Shown: positions 36,284-48,120 of the stretch, piece by piece
Numbering within the stretch: position 1 is the stretch's first letter
Layout: every line of letters begins with the position of its first letter
NCBI GenBank assembly: GCA_034769895.1
Contig: CM068369.1
Span: forward strand, 429,561,479-429,625,478
Length of the DNA stretch: 64,000 nucleotides
Reading direction: 5' to 3'
From: Magicicada septendecula
Lineage: Eukaryota > Arthropoda > Insecta > Hemiptera > Cicadidae
Notes under the pieces: model-generated
Told to the model about the DNA's origin: nothing
What the model saw: the letters and a program-made list of their open reading frames with translations, nothing else
The model's database searches: none
Translations under genes and position numbers: made by a program

Positions 36284-36296
36284 TTTCCCTTTCTTT
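36284..36296 (-). promoter_or_regulatory. Gypsy polypurine tract
   Basis: AAAGAAAGGGAAA on the minus strand directly abuts the 3' LTR. Confidence 0.85.
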
Positions 36297-36446
36297 ATAA
36301 CTAAAATAAGAACATTGGTTTATACTTAAATAATGCTTATGATCATACACTCAAATTATATAATAAGTATCACAAATCGAGTCTATTTATTGGTTTTATT
36401 ACTCTTCCAAATCTTGATGATCACTGGGTTGGTTGATTACTAGTGT

Positions 36447-37400
36447 TTAACTGTTGCGAATGGTTCTCTTGCTGATCGAGGCAGGACTTTGAAGTATCCC
36501 TGTTGACATTAGGCTTTGGTGATGTAGGAGTGGATGCAGCGAGTGACTTATGGGCAGCAGGTGATTGAGCTTGTGCTTGAACCTGTACTTCAGCTGGTTT
36601 GTCAGCATATTTGGTTTCAGGAAGTACAACTCTATTACTGCTGGCCAGATCTGCTTGTGTTTTTTGTGCAGATGACTGAAGTTTCTCCTTAAAATTTGGC
36701 CTTGATCTGTTTGGATGATTACGGATCTTGGGAGACTTTCAGGCTTTTCTATCACCCTTGCTCCCTCCCATTGGCGGTGAGCAACTTTGTGTCTGACTTT
36801 ATCATTAAGTTCATAATTAACTGGTTGTTTAGTGTGTTTGTTGCTGTAGTTAGCTTGCTTCTTTCGTAGACGTTCAAGTTCGGATGTGACTTATTGAACT
36901 ATTTTTGGTTTTAAATTGCTGTCTGTTGTGGGTATCGGTGATCTGGTGATTCTGCTAAAAAGGCGTTGATTTGGAGAACCTAAGCTGTCGTTTCTTGGTG
37001 TATTTATCCAATTTAAGAGAGAAAATTGGACATCAGGATTGTCAATACTGCATTTATTTAGTAGATTCTTAGCAGTTTGAACTGTTTTTTCAGCTAGACC
37101 ATTGCCTTGATGGTGATGTGGACTGGACGTGACATGGTTAAAAAACGCCACTCTTTTTGAAAGTCCTTGAATTCTTTGGACATGTATTGTGTGCCATTAT
37201 CTGTTTCGAGCACTTCTGGTATACCATGTGCGGAGAACCATTTTTTAAACTGTTCGATAACTTCACAGGATGATAGACTTTTTAGTTGTTGAAAGTCTAA
37301 GTATCCTGAATAACTGTCGCAGATCACCAAATAAGTTTTTCCTTTCAGTTCAAATAGATTTGCCAAGGAAGTGTGGGGATTCTTTTATGGGGATTCTTTT
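36447..37400 (-). pseudogene. Ty3/gypsy integrase, core and C-terminus
   Basis: The minus strand carries the end of the Pol polyprotein of the gypsy element. TYLVICDSYSGYLDF and VLETDNGTQYMSKEF give the first two acidic residues of the D,D,E integrase triad. SSPHHHQGNGLAEKTVQTAK then holds the Glu. WINTPRNDSLGSPNQRLF follows, and the tail ends near PRSVIIQTDQGQILRRN. Frame changes occur near 37100-37150 and 36750-36890. The N-terminal zinc domain is missing, because the E2 insertion and an associated deletion replaced it. The 5' part of pol is at 44166-45664. Confidence 0.9.
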
Positions 37401-37402
37401 AA
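37373..37402 (+). repeat. Short tandem repeat beside E2
   Basis: Two copies of TGGGGATTCTTTTA in a row sit about 12 bases from the E2 left LTR. They interrupt the integrase frame. Confidence 0.7.
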
Positions 37403-37414
37403 CTAGCACTGTAC

Positions 37415-39335
37415 TGTAACCCCTCTTTCTATTTTTTTTTATTTTATTTTATTTTATTTATTTTTTTTTTGAAAGAGGGGCCACTAGTTATTTAGAACTA
37501 GGCGGAAGGCCTAGAGAAGCAAACATGCGCTGGGTCCAGTGAGACGGGACTTGCAATTAAACTCTCTGTTAATCAGTAATATAACATGTTTATTATCCCA
37601 AAACTCCTTATAAAAAAAATATATATAATTTACTATAATTTAATATTCAATTTAATTTTTTCAAATCCAACGTTTGACATTATACAAATAATGTTTAGAA
37701 TTTACAATATTCAATATATTATTTATCAACAATTCTTCAACATGCAAAGTCCCACCCCAAAATAACATCACCAATGTAATATAGTAAACTCGAAAGCTTG
37801 AACATCTTTAAAACATATATACATGTATAAAAAATATCACATAGGCCCCTTAATTAACATCCTATAAATTATTTAAATTCCCTCTGATAACACTTAACAC
37901 TAACAACACATACTGGAACATAAAGACACATATACATATAATATACATCACAGCTAAAATACATGTTCGACCTGGCAGACAGCCTGTACATTATAGCGAA
38001 CCCACATATAACTGGGAGGAAAATCTGTATTTTTCATAAAGCCCCAAAACCGGAATCATAAGTTTAAGCTTCCAGCACAGCTGGAATAATCTCATCAAAG
38101 CCACAACCCCTTAACTCTCTTAAAAATGAAAAGAAATTTTTTATAAAGAAAACAGTATGGATAATACGACTAAAAACTGCAAAGTCAGAGTGACATGGCA
38201 GCCCATATGATTTTGTAAAATCAAAGGATTGTATATTATAAGTATATTAAAAAATTAAAGATTTTCAAAACTGTATACAACAGTGATAAAACAATTCACT
38301 TAAGTTTTAAAACAACTGGCATAATTTTTACAAAATTGTTAAATCTTTTGTTTAAACCTTGTTACAAATATATATATCAGCCATCTGTGAATACATAAAT
38401 TAAAACTAGCAGCTGTGGAAGTGTGCCAGCATAGGCCTGACCTGACCAGGAGAGACAAGTATCAGACCTGCTTGAAACGGTACCAACGTGTGCCTAACTT
38501 GTATCCCAAAAAAAACTATGTGAAATTTAACACCCGGAAACAGTCTGAAAACGAAACCCCCAACCTTTAAATACAGAAAAATAATTAAATGTGAAACCCC
38601 AGTAACACTCAGAAAACCTCTGAACCAGCCGGTTCAGAATCAAAAAAACTCACACCTATGCTTAGCTTTACAGAACTAATTACCCTTACAATATTAGCAT
38701 TCGAAACATAAAAAAAACTCTGGTACACCCCCACAATGTAGCTCACAATTACAGTGATAGTACGTTATAAGTGTGGATAATGTTCATAGGAAAATGTCTT
38801 GGTGACACACCCTTGATCTAACTGTATAGCTGAGTAAGCACATTGTTCGAGCACAATTTGTTACACGGATGTTCTGCGGGCCAGGCCAAAAAAAAATAAT
38901 AATAGAGTTCATATCACCTTAATTGAAGCTGTTGAATTACATCTTTTCCTGTTAGCTAGCTCCCTCCTCGGTGCAGATAAGTTTCAGGTGGTTCATGGCT
39001 GGTGAAGGTGGCAGTACACCAGCTGTGGCCACGTCTCCGTCTAGGGCGAGAACCCGGGAAGTCTCAAAAACTTAGCCTGCCATTAAAGACGAGTAGAAGG
39101 CTGCCCAAGTAAACTGACCGAGGTGAGGAGAAGCTGTTTATTCGGTGACAGGCTGACTGCAACTGAATTGTACAGCGACAGCGCGACGAACGCCAAACTT
39201 CGCCGCGAGATCGCGTGCACTGTCTGACAGTGCAGTCCGAATATCGCCGCGCTAACTGACATTGATGAGTCAACGAATTTATTATTGGAAAATTTTTTAT
39301 ATCTTCGATCGCCGGGTTATGCTAACACCGGCACA
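37415..39335 (-). mobile_element. E2 left LTR (3' LTR), 1921 bp
   Basis: It starts TGTAACCCCTCTTTC and ends CCGGCACA. Its first 1.04 kb match the right LTR at 43115-44165 closely. The first 150 bases and the last few are like the E1 LTR, including the terminal hairpin (37420-37429 with 37471-37480), while the middle is unrelated and shorter. E2 is therefore a separate subfamily of the same group. Confidence 0.9.
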
Positions 39336-40392
39336 CCCCCACCCTAAAAGGGCAACATGGTTGCCCCACACTTGAACTCAGGAGGGTACCCTGCAGTGTA
39401 CCCCCCTTTTTTGCCAAAATTTAAAGGTGAACCCAGTGGTCCTTGCTCTCAGGAGAACATAGGAACCTCACAACTGCGGCCATCCTCATGCGACCCTCTC
39501 CGCCATGCCAACCCCACGGGACCGCCCCAACACGTCACCCTCTCCGGTGACCATCACCTACTCCCACCGGTCCCACTCACATACCCGTCCGAAGACCAAA
39601 CAAGGTATCACCCACCTTGGTATGTGAGTGACCGTACTACCTCTCGTCCATCTCTTGGACCGACCAGCCATATCCACCAACAAGGCATCTCCATCCTTGC
39701 CATATGGCTGGCCCACATCCCTACACTAGGGCGGACGGCCCCGCTTAGCCAGACAGAGAGGACCGCATCAAGGGCACGCGAACATTCATCCCAACTTTTA
39801 CTTAACCTTTTGTTCACACACCATGACTAGCAAGGGGGTTTTACTTCTCTGCCGACGTCGATACACAATATATACAACCCTGTCTCTCAACAAAAAATAC
39901 CAGGGAAACAACCGGAGAATGCGGCATGGACCGACCCTACAATGATCAACAAACAAATTCAACCACTATTAACAACGAAACAACAGCACATAACTTCTCC
40001 ATCTTACTTTTAGAACAGGGGAAACTGACGATCTCCAAGACCACGACAATCTAAGGGCACTCTCCAACTCTCTAACCTTCTCCATGATAACCTTCCAGAA
40101 CAGGGGAAACTGACAATCTCGAGGACCACAATCTAAGGTGCACTCTCGGCAAGGTTCTCTAACTCCTTATCGATAGAATTTTTTTTTTTTTTTTAACGGG
40201 AGGGGTAGGAAAATCGGGAAGATGAAACGGGGCAAGGATCATTGAAGGTCAAGAGCGAGGACTAAGGGTAAGGACATGGTTCCCTCCGAAAAGGAGAATG
40301 ACTGGAGAAAACCAAGGCTCGCGTGGGCAGGGGCGCAACCCTGAAGCAGACGAACACCACTGGGACTGTGGGGAACGTCTACCCGCTACCCA
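39336..40392 (-). mobile_element. E2 region between gag and 3' LTR; no pol genes
   Basis: It starts with the purine-rich run (minus strand TTTTAGGGTGGGGG) beside the LTR. Parts match the E1 region at 15634-16827, such as CCAACCCCAC(A/G)GGACCGCCCC and GGGGGCAA-type blocks and the AGGGGTAGGAAA string near 40203. No reverse transcriptase, protease or integrase motif is seen on either strand. Confidence 0.7.
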
Positions 40393-42484
40393 TTAACCGC
40401 TTCTTCTTACCTTTCTATGACGGACTTTAGGTACTCTTTCATTCTGGACACCACTCTCGGCGAAATTATTTCGTGTTGAGCTGTACTGAATTGTTTCCTC
40501 TGAATCAGAATCAAGGCAACTTACCTCACTACTTTCACTCCGCTTTGGATTATGCTCATCATCTAACTCCTCTACTTGCCTTTCTTCCAATCCTTCTTTC
40601 TCTTCCTCCTCTTTTACAATTTCCCCCTTTTCATCCCCATAATCCAAATCAACCTCATGACACTGCCCCTCCTCATCATCTTCCAGTTGCTCGTCTGATC
40701 CATCTTCAACAGCATCTTCGCCCAGCTCCTCACCAATTTCTTCATTGCCCTCGTCACCAGCTCGTTCACCAACTTCTTCACTAACCTTCTCTCCCATCTC
40801 ATTTTCCTCAACACATTCATCATCAACATCATCGCCATCACATCCACTACCACCATCCGAACACTGCACATCTTCATCCTCTTCTAGTTGCTTACCTGGT
40901 CCGCATGAAACTTCTTTCCGTTCCTCGGAATCCTCAACACTACTTACAGAAGGCGTCTGCACATCTTCACACACTACATCATTCTCACTCACACACTCCA
41001 CGACGCTGCCGCCAAATTCCTCCTCAACTTCTACCTCATCTCCTTCAACCACACTTGCGGCATGGACATCCCCTTGTCCATCCGCAACCTCAGAAACACT
41101 TGCAGCCTGGACATCCCCGTGTCCATCTGCAACCTCAGACTCTTCAGTCTCCCTAACACAATAACTATACTTCCCTGTGCAGCATCCGCAGACCGCTCTT
41201 CTGCCTCTTCTGTCGATTCCACTCCTTCACCACTTTCAGCAACTACAACGTCCTCAACATTTTCCACCCTGGAATCCAGCTGTCCGGGTTCATGTGCAAT
41301 GACTAAATTAATTTCTACTGGCGATGGTGAAGCTACACCATCAAGTGACTTCTCATATCCCTGCGTAGGCGATGACGATATTACCGGATCTGGATCCGTC
41401 ACGAACCGAAATGGAGATACAGGAACAAATTCTGCGGCATCTGGATTCAACCATGACGTCCTCTTCGAGTCCTGTAACTCAGTATCAACAGACGTTTCCT
41501 TGTCGTCTTGTGTTGATCCCCCGAAGCCATTCCGCTTTTCTTCTTTCTTTTCACCTTCTTCATCCACTACTCTATTAGGCACTTGTACTTCCTCTGGAAC
41601 CTTTAAAGTTTCCTTTTTCGCCGAATAGGAAAACGCCTTGCTACAGGCTCCCTACTTGCCGATGTTTGTTCCCTAACATAATTTCTTCTTCCCCTGTTAG
41701 TTTCATACTTCTTTGTTTTCGGTGCTGTAGCTGTTGTTACCGTCTTCTCACTTGCCACCCCCTTGTAACCTCCATTACTTCAGGAATATTCAGTTTTTCT
41801 GACAGTCTCTTGTGTTCTCCTCCAACCACCATGTTTGTCCTTTTTAGATCTTCCTAACAAATCACTGGAGTATTGGACATCTGTAGCAGCTCTTCCCCGG
41901 GACTCGTCCCCAACCTGGACAGTACTAGAAACCACACACAACCGGTCCAGATCCGCGAAACAACGGGGACGGTCCGCGAATATCAAACGAGATCTCTCTT
42001 GGGGATTCAGTCCTTCCAGAATTGCTTGTATAACTTCTGTCTCGGGCAACCCCAATCTTAACACCCGGACAGCTTTCCGTATATCGTGCACGAAGTCCCC
42101 TAACGCCTCTCCGTTGGCCTGTAGGCGATAGAATAACTCAAACTTAAGCTGGGCACGTCGTCGAATGGGTAGGAAGAAGTTCAACACCTCCCCATGGAAA
42201 GCGTCAACACTGCCACCCCGACGCAGAGTGTTGGTGACCAGCTCAACCAACGGACCCCGGCAATACGGGTATATAAGACACAAGACCTCCCCATCGGACA
42301 CCCCCGGGAAATCTGCCAACTGCAGAACCAGGTCCAAGAAAACCAGCAGCTGGTCCTCATCAACTCCATTCACCACCGGAAATTTCTGGAGAACGCCTGA
42401 AATGGGATGGGGCAACTTCTGATAGCATACCGCCGCCAGAATTGCACAATTCACAATACACAACAACAAAACATAAATTCCCAC
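40393..42484 (-). pseudogene. E2 gag-like gene, frame-broken
   Basis: The minus-strand frame starts with ATG at 42484 and encodes the same Gag-like domain as E1: YRLQANGEALGDFVHDIRKA, LGLPETEVIQAILEGLN and PRCFADLDRLC. It breaks near 41780, continues in another phase from 41582 to 41031, and ends in a third phase at 40393. The C-terminal half is strongly acidic and ends in the basic tail KVRHRKVRRSG, as in E1. A short stretch near 41060-41140 is tandemly doubled. The ATG frame adds a hydrophobic N-terminal stretch (VLLLCIVNCAILAAVC) not intact in E1. No zinc knuckle is seen. Confidence 0.8.
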
Positions 42485-43101
42485 GAAACACCTAACATAA
42501 ACATGACTTACAAAACATAGTCACAAAAACAGAAAAAACTCAAGTACTATCCTTCCTTTGAGCGACCCCCGGGTTCTCTAGCGCTGCGGAGACCTGGTCT
42601 ACTTCTGAACCCACTTGTCGACACCACTGAAGAGAACAAGCAACAACCAACAAGTACCTAACATACATAACACCTAACACCAATGACGACATACACGTCT
42701 CACTAACACATAACTAACAATCATAAACTAGCATCAAATTTCGAAACCTCGCAATACAGGAATTAAGTCGGTGACGGTACCGACTTCCGATCGGGCCATA
42801 TCGCATCCCGCTAATGCCACACGCTATAATTTGACCTCGAACTACTAATATATTCTCCCCCCAGGCAAGCTTAAGACCCCCGGCAGTTTAACATCTTAAA
42901 ATTTTCTAACTATCTATACCTGCCCCGTGGTGCGATCAGACTCACAAGTTGAAAAAACAACCTAACCATTACATTGACATACATTGGCCTATGTTTTAAT
43001 TTCTGTGATTTCTGAAATTTCATTTTGCCCCAAATATTTTCCGAGTTTGCAAGCCCCGTCACACCCAAGGACCCAAGGATTCAACCCCAGAATCAACCAC
43101 G
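42485..43101 (-). mobile_element. E2 5' leader
   Basis: Untranslated leader between the primer-binding site and gag. The part near the primer site, with GCAAGCCCCGTCACACCCAA, is shared with E1; the middle diverges. Confidence 0.6.
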
Positions 43102-43112
43102 CTCTGCTACCA
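43102..43112 (-). promoter_or_regulatory. E2 primer-binding site (initiator tRNA-Met)
   Basis: TGGTAGCAGAG on the minus strand, two bases after the 5' LTR, as in E1. Confidence 0.85.
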
Positions 43113-43114
43113 TT

Positions 43115-44165
43115 TGTAACCCCTCTTTCTATTTTTTATGCTTTATAAAAATCAACCCGTTTTTTTTTTTTTTTTTGAAAGAGGGGCCACTAGTTATTTA
43201 GAACTAGGCGGAAGGCCTAGAGAAGCAAAAATGCGCTGGGTCCAGTGAGACGGGACTTGCAATTAAACTCTCTGTTAATCAGTAATATAACATGTTTATT
43301 ATCCCAAAACTCCTTAAAAAAATATATATATATAATTTACTATAATTTAATATTCAATTTAATTTTTTCAAATCCATCGTTTGACATTATACAATTAATG
43401 TTTAGAATTTACAATATTCAATATATTATTTATCAACAATTCTTCAACATGCAAAGCCCCACCCCAAAATAACATCACCAATGTAATATAGTAAACTCGA
43501 AAGCTTGAACATCTTTAAAACATATATACATGTATAAAAAATATCACATAGGCCCCTTAATTAACATCCTATAAATTATTTAAATTCCCTCTGATAACAC
43601 TTAACACTAACAACACATACTGGAACATAAAGACACATATACATATAATATACATCACAGCTAAAATACATGTTCGACCTGGCAGACAGCCTGTACATTA
43701 TAGCGAACCCACATATAACTGGGAGGAAAATCTGTATTTTTCATAAAGCCCCAAAACCGGAATCATAAGTTTAAGCTTCCAGCACAGCTGGAATAATCTC
43801 ATCAAAGCCACAACCCCTTAACTCTCTTAAAAATGAAAAGAAATTTTTTGTAAAGAAAACAGTATGGATAATACGACTAAAAACTGCAAAGTCAGAGTGG
43901 CATGGCAGCCCATATGATTTTGTAAAATCAAAGGATTGTATATTATGAGTATATTAAAAAATTAAAGATTTTCAAAACTGTATACAACAGTGATAAAACA
44001 ATTCACTTAAGTTCTAAAACAACTGGCATAATTTTTAGAAAATTGTTAAATCTTTTGTTTAAACCTTGTTACAAATATATATATCAGCCATCTGTGAATA
44101 TATAAATTAAAACCAAGTGGTATACAGCTGTGGAAGTGTGCCAGCATAGGCCTGACCTGACCAGG
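43115..44165 (-). mobile_element. E2 right LTR (5' LTR), truncated
   Basis: It matches the left LTR from TGTAACCCCTC to the shared string CCTGACCTGACCAGG, then stops. About 870 bases of the LTR, which would include the promoter end, are missing and the sequence passes directly into gypsy RNase H. The terminal hairpin is at 43120-43129 with 43177-43186. As the 5' LTR lacks its start, E2 is unlikely to be expressed from its own promoter. Confidence 0.88.
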
Positions 44166-44410
44166 GTCATTACATTTTTCTTGAAGATTGTCTCAAGCGG
44201 TTTGTGATCTGATTCCACTGTTAGTGCTTTACCGTATACATACTCGTGAAACGTTTTGCATCCAAATAGTATAGCGAGTGCTTCTTTCTCAATCTGAGGA
44301 TAATTCTGCTCAGATTTATTCAGTGCTCTGGCTCCATAAGCTACTGGCTGGCCTTCTTGAAGAAGTGCTGCCCCAAGGTTTTTTGAGCTTGCGTCAACAA
44401 GTACAAACAA
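44166..44410 (-). pseudogene. Ty3/gypsy RNase H, N-terminal part
   Basis: The minus strand reads FVLVDASSKNLGAALLQEG, then LNKSEQNYPQIEKEALAILF and TVESDHKPLETIFKK, the first two thirds of a Ty3/gypsy RNase H. It is cut at 44165/44166, where E2 LTR sequence begins. The following integrase N-terminus is absent from the window, which points to a deletion at this junction. Confidence 0.9.
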
Positions 44411-45320
44411 GTACTTGTTTTATCTTGCTGAGTGCCTCTTCATGATGGAATTCACAGGTAAAACTTGTGTCTTTATGTAACAAATCTCTTAGTGGATTTG
44501 TTAGGTCTGACATGATAGGAATAAACTTGTTTAGGTAGGTTATCATTCCTAAGAGTCTCTTTAACTCTTTTTTATTCGTTGGTGTTTTCATGGCTTCTAC
44601 TTTGTCTGGGTCTGCTTCTAGTCCTTTGGCCGAAACAATGTGTCCCAAAATTTTTAGCTTTTTTGCTTCAAAAATACACTTGTTTTTATTCAGTTTAAAG
44701 CCTGAAATATTTAGCATTTCGATGACTTCGCTAACTGTTTTGTGTAACTCTTTTCTGTTTTTTGCATGTATAAAGATGTCGTCGATCGACACTCTTACAT
44801 TTTTGAATTTACTAAGTAAATTTGTTAAAATTTCTTGAAATATTTCAGGCGCTGAGGATACGCCGAAAGGAAGTCTCTTGAAAGAATATCTTCCCCATGG
44901 TGTGGCAAATGTTAATATCTTTTGTGTTCTTTTTGACAGTTTAATTTGCCAGAATCCTTTCGTGCAATCTAGTAATGCAAAAAATTCTGATCCTTTGATA
45001 TTAGCTGATATCTCTTCTATTGTAGAAAGAGGAAAATGCCGCCTCAAAATGTTTTTGTTCACGTCTGACGGATCTATGCAGATTCTTAATTTACCTTTTT
45101 GTCTAATTACCACCATTGGACAGGTGTAGGCTCTGTTTCAGGTTTGATGACATCTAACTTTACCATCCTGTCGAGTTCTTGCTTTATCTCGTCTCTTATT
45201 GCATGTGGAACTCTCCTTGAGGGTTTTATCTCGAATTTAGGGTTCTCGATCAGGTCGATGTCATATTCATAATCCTTGTAACAGCCTAACCCTTCAAATA
45301 TATCATCTGTAGATTGACTT
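44394..45320 (-). pseudogene. Ty3/gypsy reverse transcriptase
   Basis: The minus strand encodes a Ty3/gypsy reverse transcriptase, which copies element RNA into DNA. KPSRRVPHAIRDEIKQELDR begins the domain, in a separate phase upstream of 45116. LRICIDPSDVNKNI, then GFWQIKLS and GRYSFKRLPFGVSSAPEIFQ follow. The catalytic box is VSIDDIF, where YVDD is usual; both Asp remain. KCIFEAKKLKILGHIVSAKG follows. Frame breaks lie near 45117 and at the border with RNase H around 44400. The order relative to gag and protease is normal for the family. Confidence 0.93.
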
Positions 45321-45325
45321 TTTTT

Positions 45326-45664
45326 TTATGTTTTTACTCTTGCAACAAGTCCTAATCTTTCACAAGTTTGGAGTCCTAGGATTGGTGTAACTTTTTCTTG
45401 TACTACTTTAAATAAGACTTTTGCTTCTTCGTTTTGTAATTTACACTGTAGTTTTACTTCACCTAGAACTGTCATTCTGTCGTCTGTATAACTTAATAAG
45501 TTTTTTGTTCGACTTGGTTGTAAACTAGCTTTGGTTTTATCCACTAGATGCCTAGGTAATACATTGCATTCTGCACCAGTATCAAGTTTGACAGAAAACT
45601 TTACATTGCCAACTTGAATTATTTCAGTCCATTCTTTCCTTTCACCAGCACTTGTACATTTCAT
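45326..45664 (-). pseudogene. Ty3/gypsy aspartic protease
   Basis: About 110 codons with the aspartic protease active-site motif LDTGAECNVLP and a downstream VLGEVKLQC. The domain cuts the polyprotein into its parts. The end of this frame falls in a T run at 45317-45325, which probably causes the shift into the reverse transcriptase frame. It lies just after gag, as expected. Confidence 0.88.
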
Positions 45665-45694
45665 CTTCAGAGTTTGAACTTTCTTCTAATGTGT

Positions 45695-46477
45695 TCACTT
45701 TGTTTTTGCGCTTGGAATATCACAGTTATTCTTAGTGCGACACATTTTGGCAAAATGACCAGTCTTACTGCACTTAGGACATTTTTTATTGAAATCTGGC
45801 CATTCTTTGCTTTTGTGATTTGAACCACGTCTTTTGCAGTCAAAACTCTGATTTTGATATTTATTTTTGGTACTCTTGCCTTTGACTGCTAAAATTTTAT
45901 CTGCTTTACTTTTGCCTTCAAACTCATCCAGTTGTTTGGAAGCTTGTTCGCTAGTTTTGCAGATAGCTATAGCTTTTGTCAAGTCGAGTTTGTCCTCAGT
46001 TAGTAGTTTTTCTCTTACTTGACTAGATTTAATTCCAAATACTATTTTGTCTTTTAACATTTCATCAAGTAGCGTGCCAAATTCACATTTGCTTGCTTGT
46101 GTTTTTATTCTTGTTAAAAATTCGTTGAACTGTTCATCTTCATTTTGTTCAATCTTAAAAAATATATATCTTTCAAAAGAAATGTTTGTTTTTGGTGCGA
46201 AATATTCTTTAAACTTTTCTTTGATGACTTCCAACATATTTTTGTCAGCATCGCTAAGGTTGAAATTATTGTAAATTTCGATTGCGTCTGGCCCTATAAT
46301 CGCCATAAACGTTGCAGCCTGGACTTCAGCAGGCTTCTTATCTAGCTGGATGACAGTTGCATACCATTCGAACTGCTGTAACCACTTGTTCCAGTTCGTA
46401 GATTTTTCAGGCTCGATTTGTAGGTTACCTGGCGGTTTGATTCCAGTTACCGCTTCGTTTGCGTTTGTTGTTGTCAT
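45695..46477 (-). CDS. Ty3/gypsy Gag
   Basis: An intact frame of 260 codons on the minus strand, starting with ATG at 46477 about 60 bases after the primer-binding site. The capsid-like part shows NWNKWLQQFEWYATVIQL and ERYIFFKIEQNEDEQFNEFL, typical of Ty3/gypsy Gag, probably of the Mag group. Near the C-terminus one zinc knuckle is intact, CPKCSKTGHFAKMC (CX2CX4HX4C). An earlier one, starting DCKRRGSNHKSKEWP, seems to have lost two Cys, so nucleic-acid binding may be reduced. The polyprotein frame then changes into protease. The element as a whole is dead. Confidence 0.88.
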   Translation of the reverse strand: MTTTNANEAVTGIKPPGNLQIEPEKSTNWNKWLQQFEWYATVIQLDKKPAEVQAATFMAIIGPDAIEIYNNFNLSDADKNMLEVIKEKFKEYFAPKTNISFERYIFFKIEQNEDEQFNEFLTRIKTQASKCEFGTLLDEMLKDKIVFGIKSSQVREKLLTEDKLDLTKAIAICKTSEQASKQLDEFEGKSKADKILAVKGKSTKNKYQNQSFDCKRRGSNHKSKEWPDFNKKCPKCSKTGHFAKMCRTKNNCDIPSAKTK

Positions 46478-46521
46478 CTTGCAACTTTTTTACTCCTTTT
46501 TCGGTAATTTTGTGATTTTAA

Positions 46522-46536
46522 CCACTTCTGACACCA
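46522..46536 (-). promoter_or_regulatory. Gypsy primer-binding site (probably tRNA-Leu)
   Basis: TGGTGTCAGAAGTGG on the minus strand directly follows the 5' LTR. It fits the 3' end of a tRNA ending CUUCUGACACCA, most likely tRNA-Leu; the tRNA identity is from memory. Confidence 0.7.
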
Positions 46537-46667
46537 TGTAATGTTAGGTTCTATAATTAATAATCTTAATTTGAAATAAAGGAGTAAACGTGATTTATTC
46601 AGTACAACGATTACAAAACATTAAGTGGTTGCCATGGGCTACACCAAAACCAGGTCTATACGTCACA
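46537..46667 (-). mobile_element. Gypsy right LTR (5' LTR), 131 bp
   Basis: Matches the left LTR at 36153-36283 almost exactly. Followed by the ATGGG duplication at 46668-46672. Confidence 0.93.
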
Positions 46668-46672
46668 ATGGG

Positions 46673-48120
46673 ATGCAGCTGTTTAATTGGGGGAATAATG
46701 GAAACTTGGTTATACAGGAGATAAGTTTAAATTAGAGATATTAGGAAAAAACTGAAAAAAGAAAGGAAAACGGGAAGTAAACGTAGAATGCGTACATCTG
46801 TTCTAATACAGTTGAGTACAGAGACTGACAAATGATGTAGGTTGTATAGTAAACAAATCAAGGAGAAAACAAACATTGAAAAATAGGAAGACTGGAAGGG
46901 ATAATATCACAGTTGATTTTAAAAGAATGAATGTAAGGGTCTAATTAACAAACTAACTGTATTTGGATCTGACTAGGGTAATAGAAAAGAAGAATAGATT
47001 CGTTATAGAATTGCTTAAATATAGCAGTAGAATATAGTAAAGATCTATTTAATAAGTGACTTATGTAATACAATTACAAGTAAAGATGATACGATGTCAG
47101 ATGCAAGGAGAAAATGTGAGACAGAACCATGTATAAAGTCTCATAGATTTATGTGTGTTCAGTAAATTGATAATATCTAAGCATAAAGGAATTGAAAAAG
47201 TTGCCAAGACAAGGAACAAAGGAAACAGAGAAATTGGTGATTATTAAATTTTAGTAGAAAGAAGAAACAAAAACGCATTTACAGATATTATAACAAGGAG
47301 ATATCTTGTCATGAAGAGTGATAACTACATAATACAAGGAAAATAAAAGCAGTAATGGAGATAAGTATAACAAAAAATCTGAGGAAGAAGAATATGAAGC
47401 AATAAGAATCTGCACACTTAAACATATATACTTAGTTACAGAATTTAAAGATAGAGTGAATATGAAGATAATGATTCTTGAAGAGAATGTGAAGATTTGA
47501 GAAGACCTTTATCTTGTACAAAAATGTCAACATCAAAGACAATCAGAAGTATCAGCTAAAATTATGCGGGGCTAGTAAAAAATGTAACAGAACAAGCAGA
47601 CCATATGATGGAATCCACAAAGAGAAAGCAGGTAGCAATGAAAGGAAAAAGTGAAAAAATACAACACAAATACAAAGTGGAATACAATAATGGAACATAT
47701 ACAAATAGGAAGTTATTAGGACACATACAAATATAAAGAGTACAACCTGCAGAAAAGGAAAGAACAAGAAATATTGTGAAAGGAAAACAATTGTAAAACA
47801 AAGTAACAAAAATTATAATCTAAAACAATTTTCTATGAGACCTTGATATACCGGTATATGAAGATAGATGAAATTACTTACTATACGAGAATTAAAAATA
47901 ATAGTATATAACTAAATTATACAGTGATGGAATACTTTAAGAAATTACTGTGTGTTAAGCAAAGTGATGGGCATGTAGATTACAGCATAAAAAGGAGAGA
48001 GCGGTATAGGATTGGTAAGATTATGGTGAAAGAATTGACAACATTAAAAAGGATTAAAAAAAAAATTCGACGAAATCGAAACATCGAAGCATGATAATGT
48101 TTGGAAGTTTATATATAAAA
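46673..48120. other. No gene seen; contains a short match to copy 2 end
   Basis: A-rich DNA without coding signal. 47325-47435 matches 63305-63412 (CATAATACAAGGAAAATAAA and AATCTGCACACTTAAACATA). This suggests that copy 1 of the duplicated block extends to here and that copy 2 lost, or never had, the DNA between. Confidence 0.6.
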
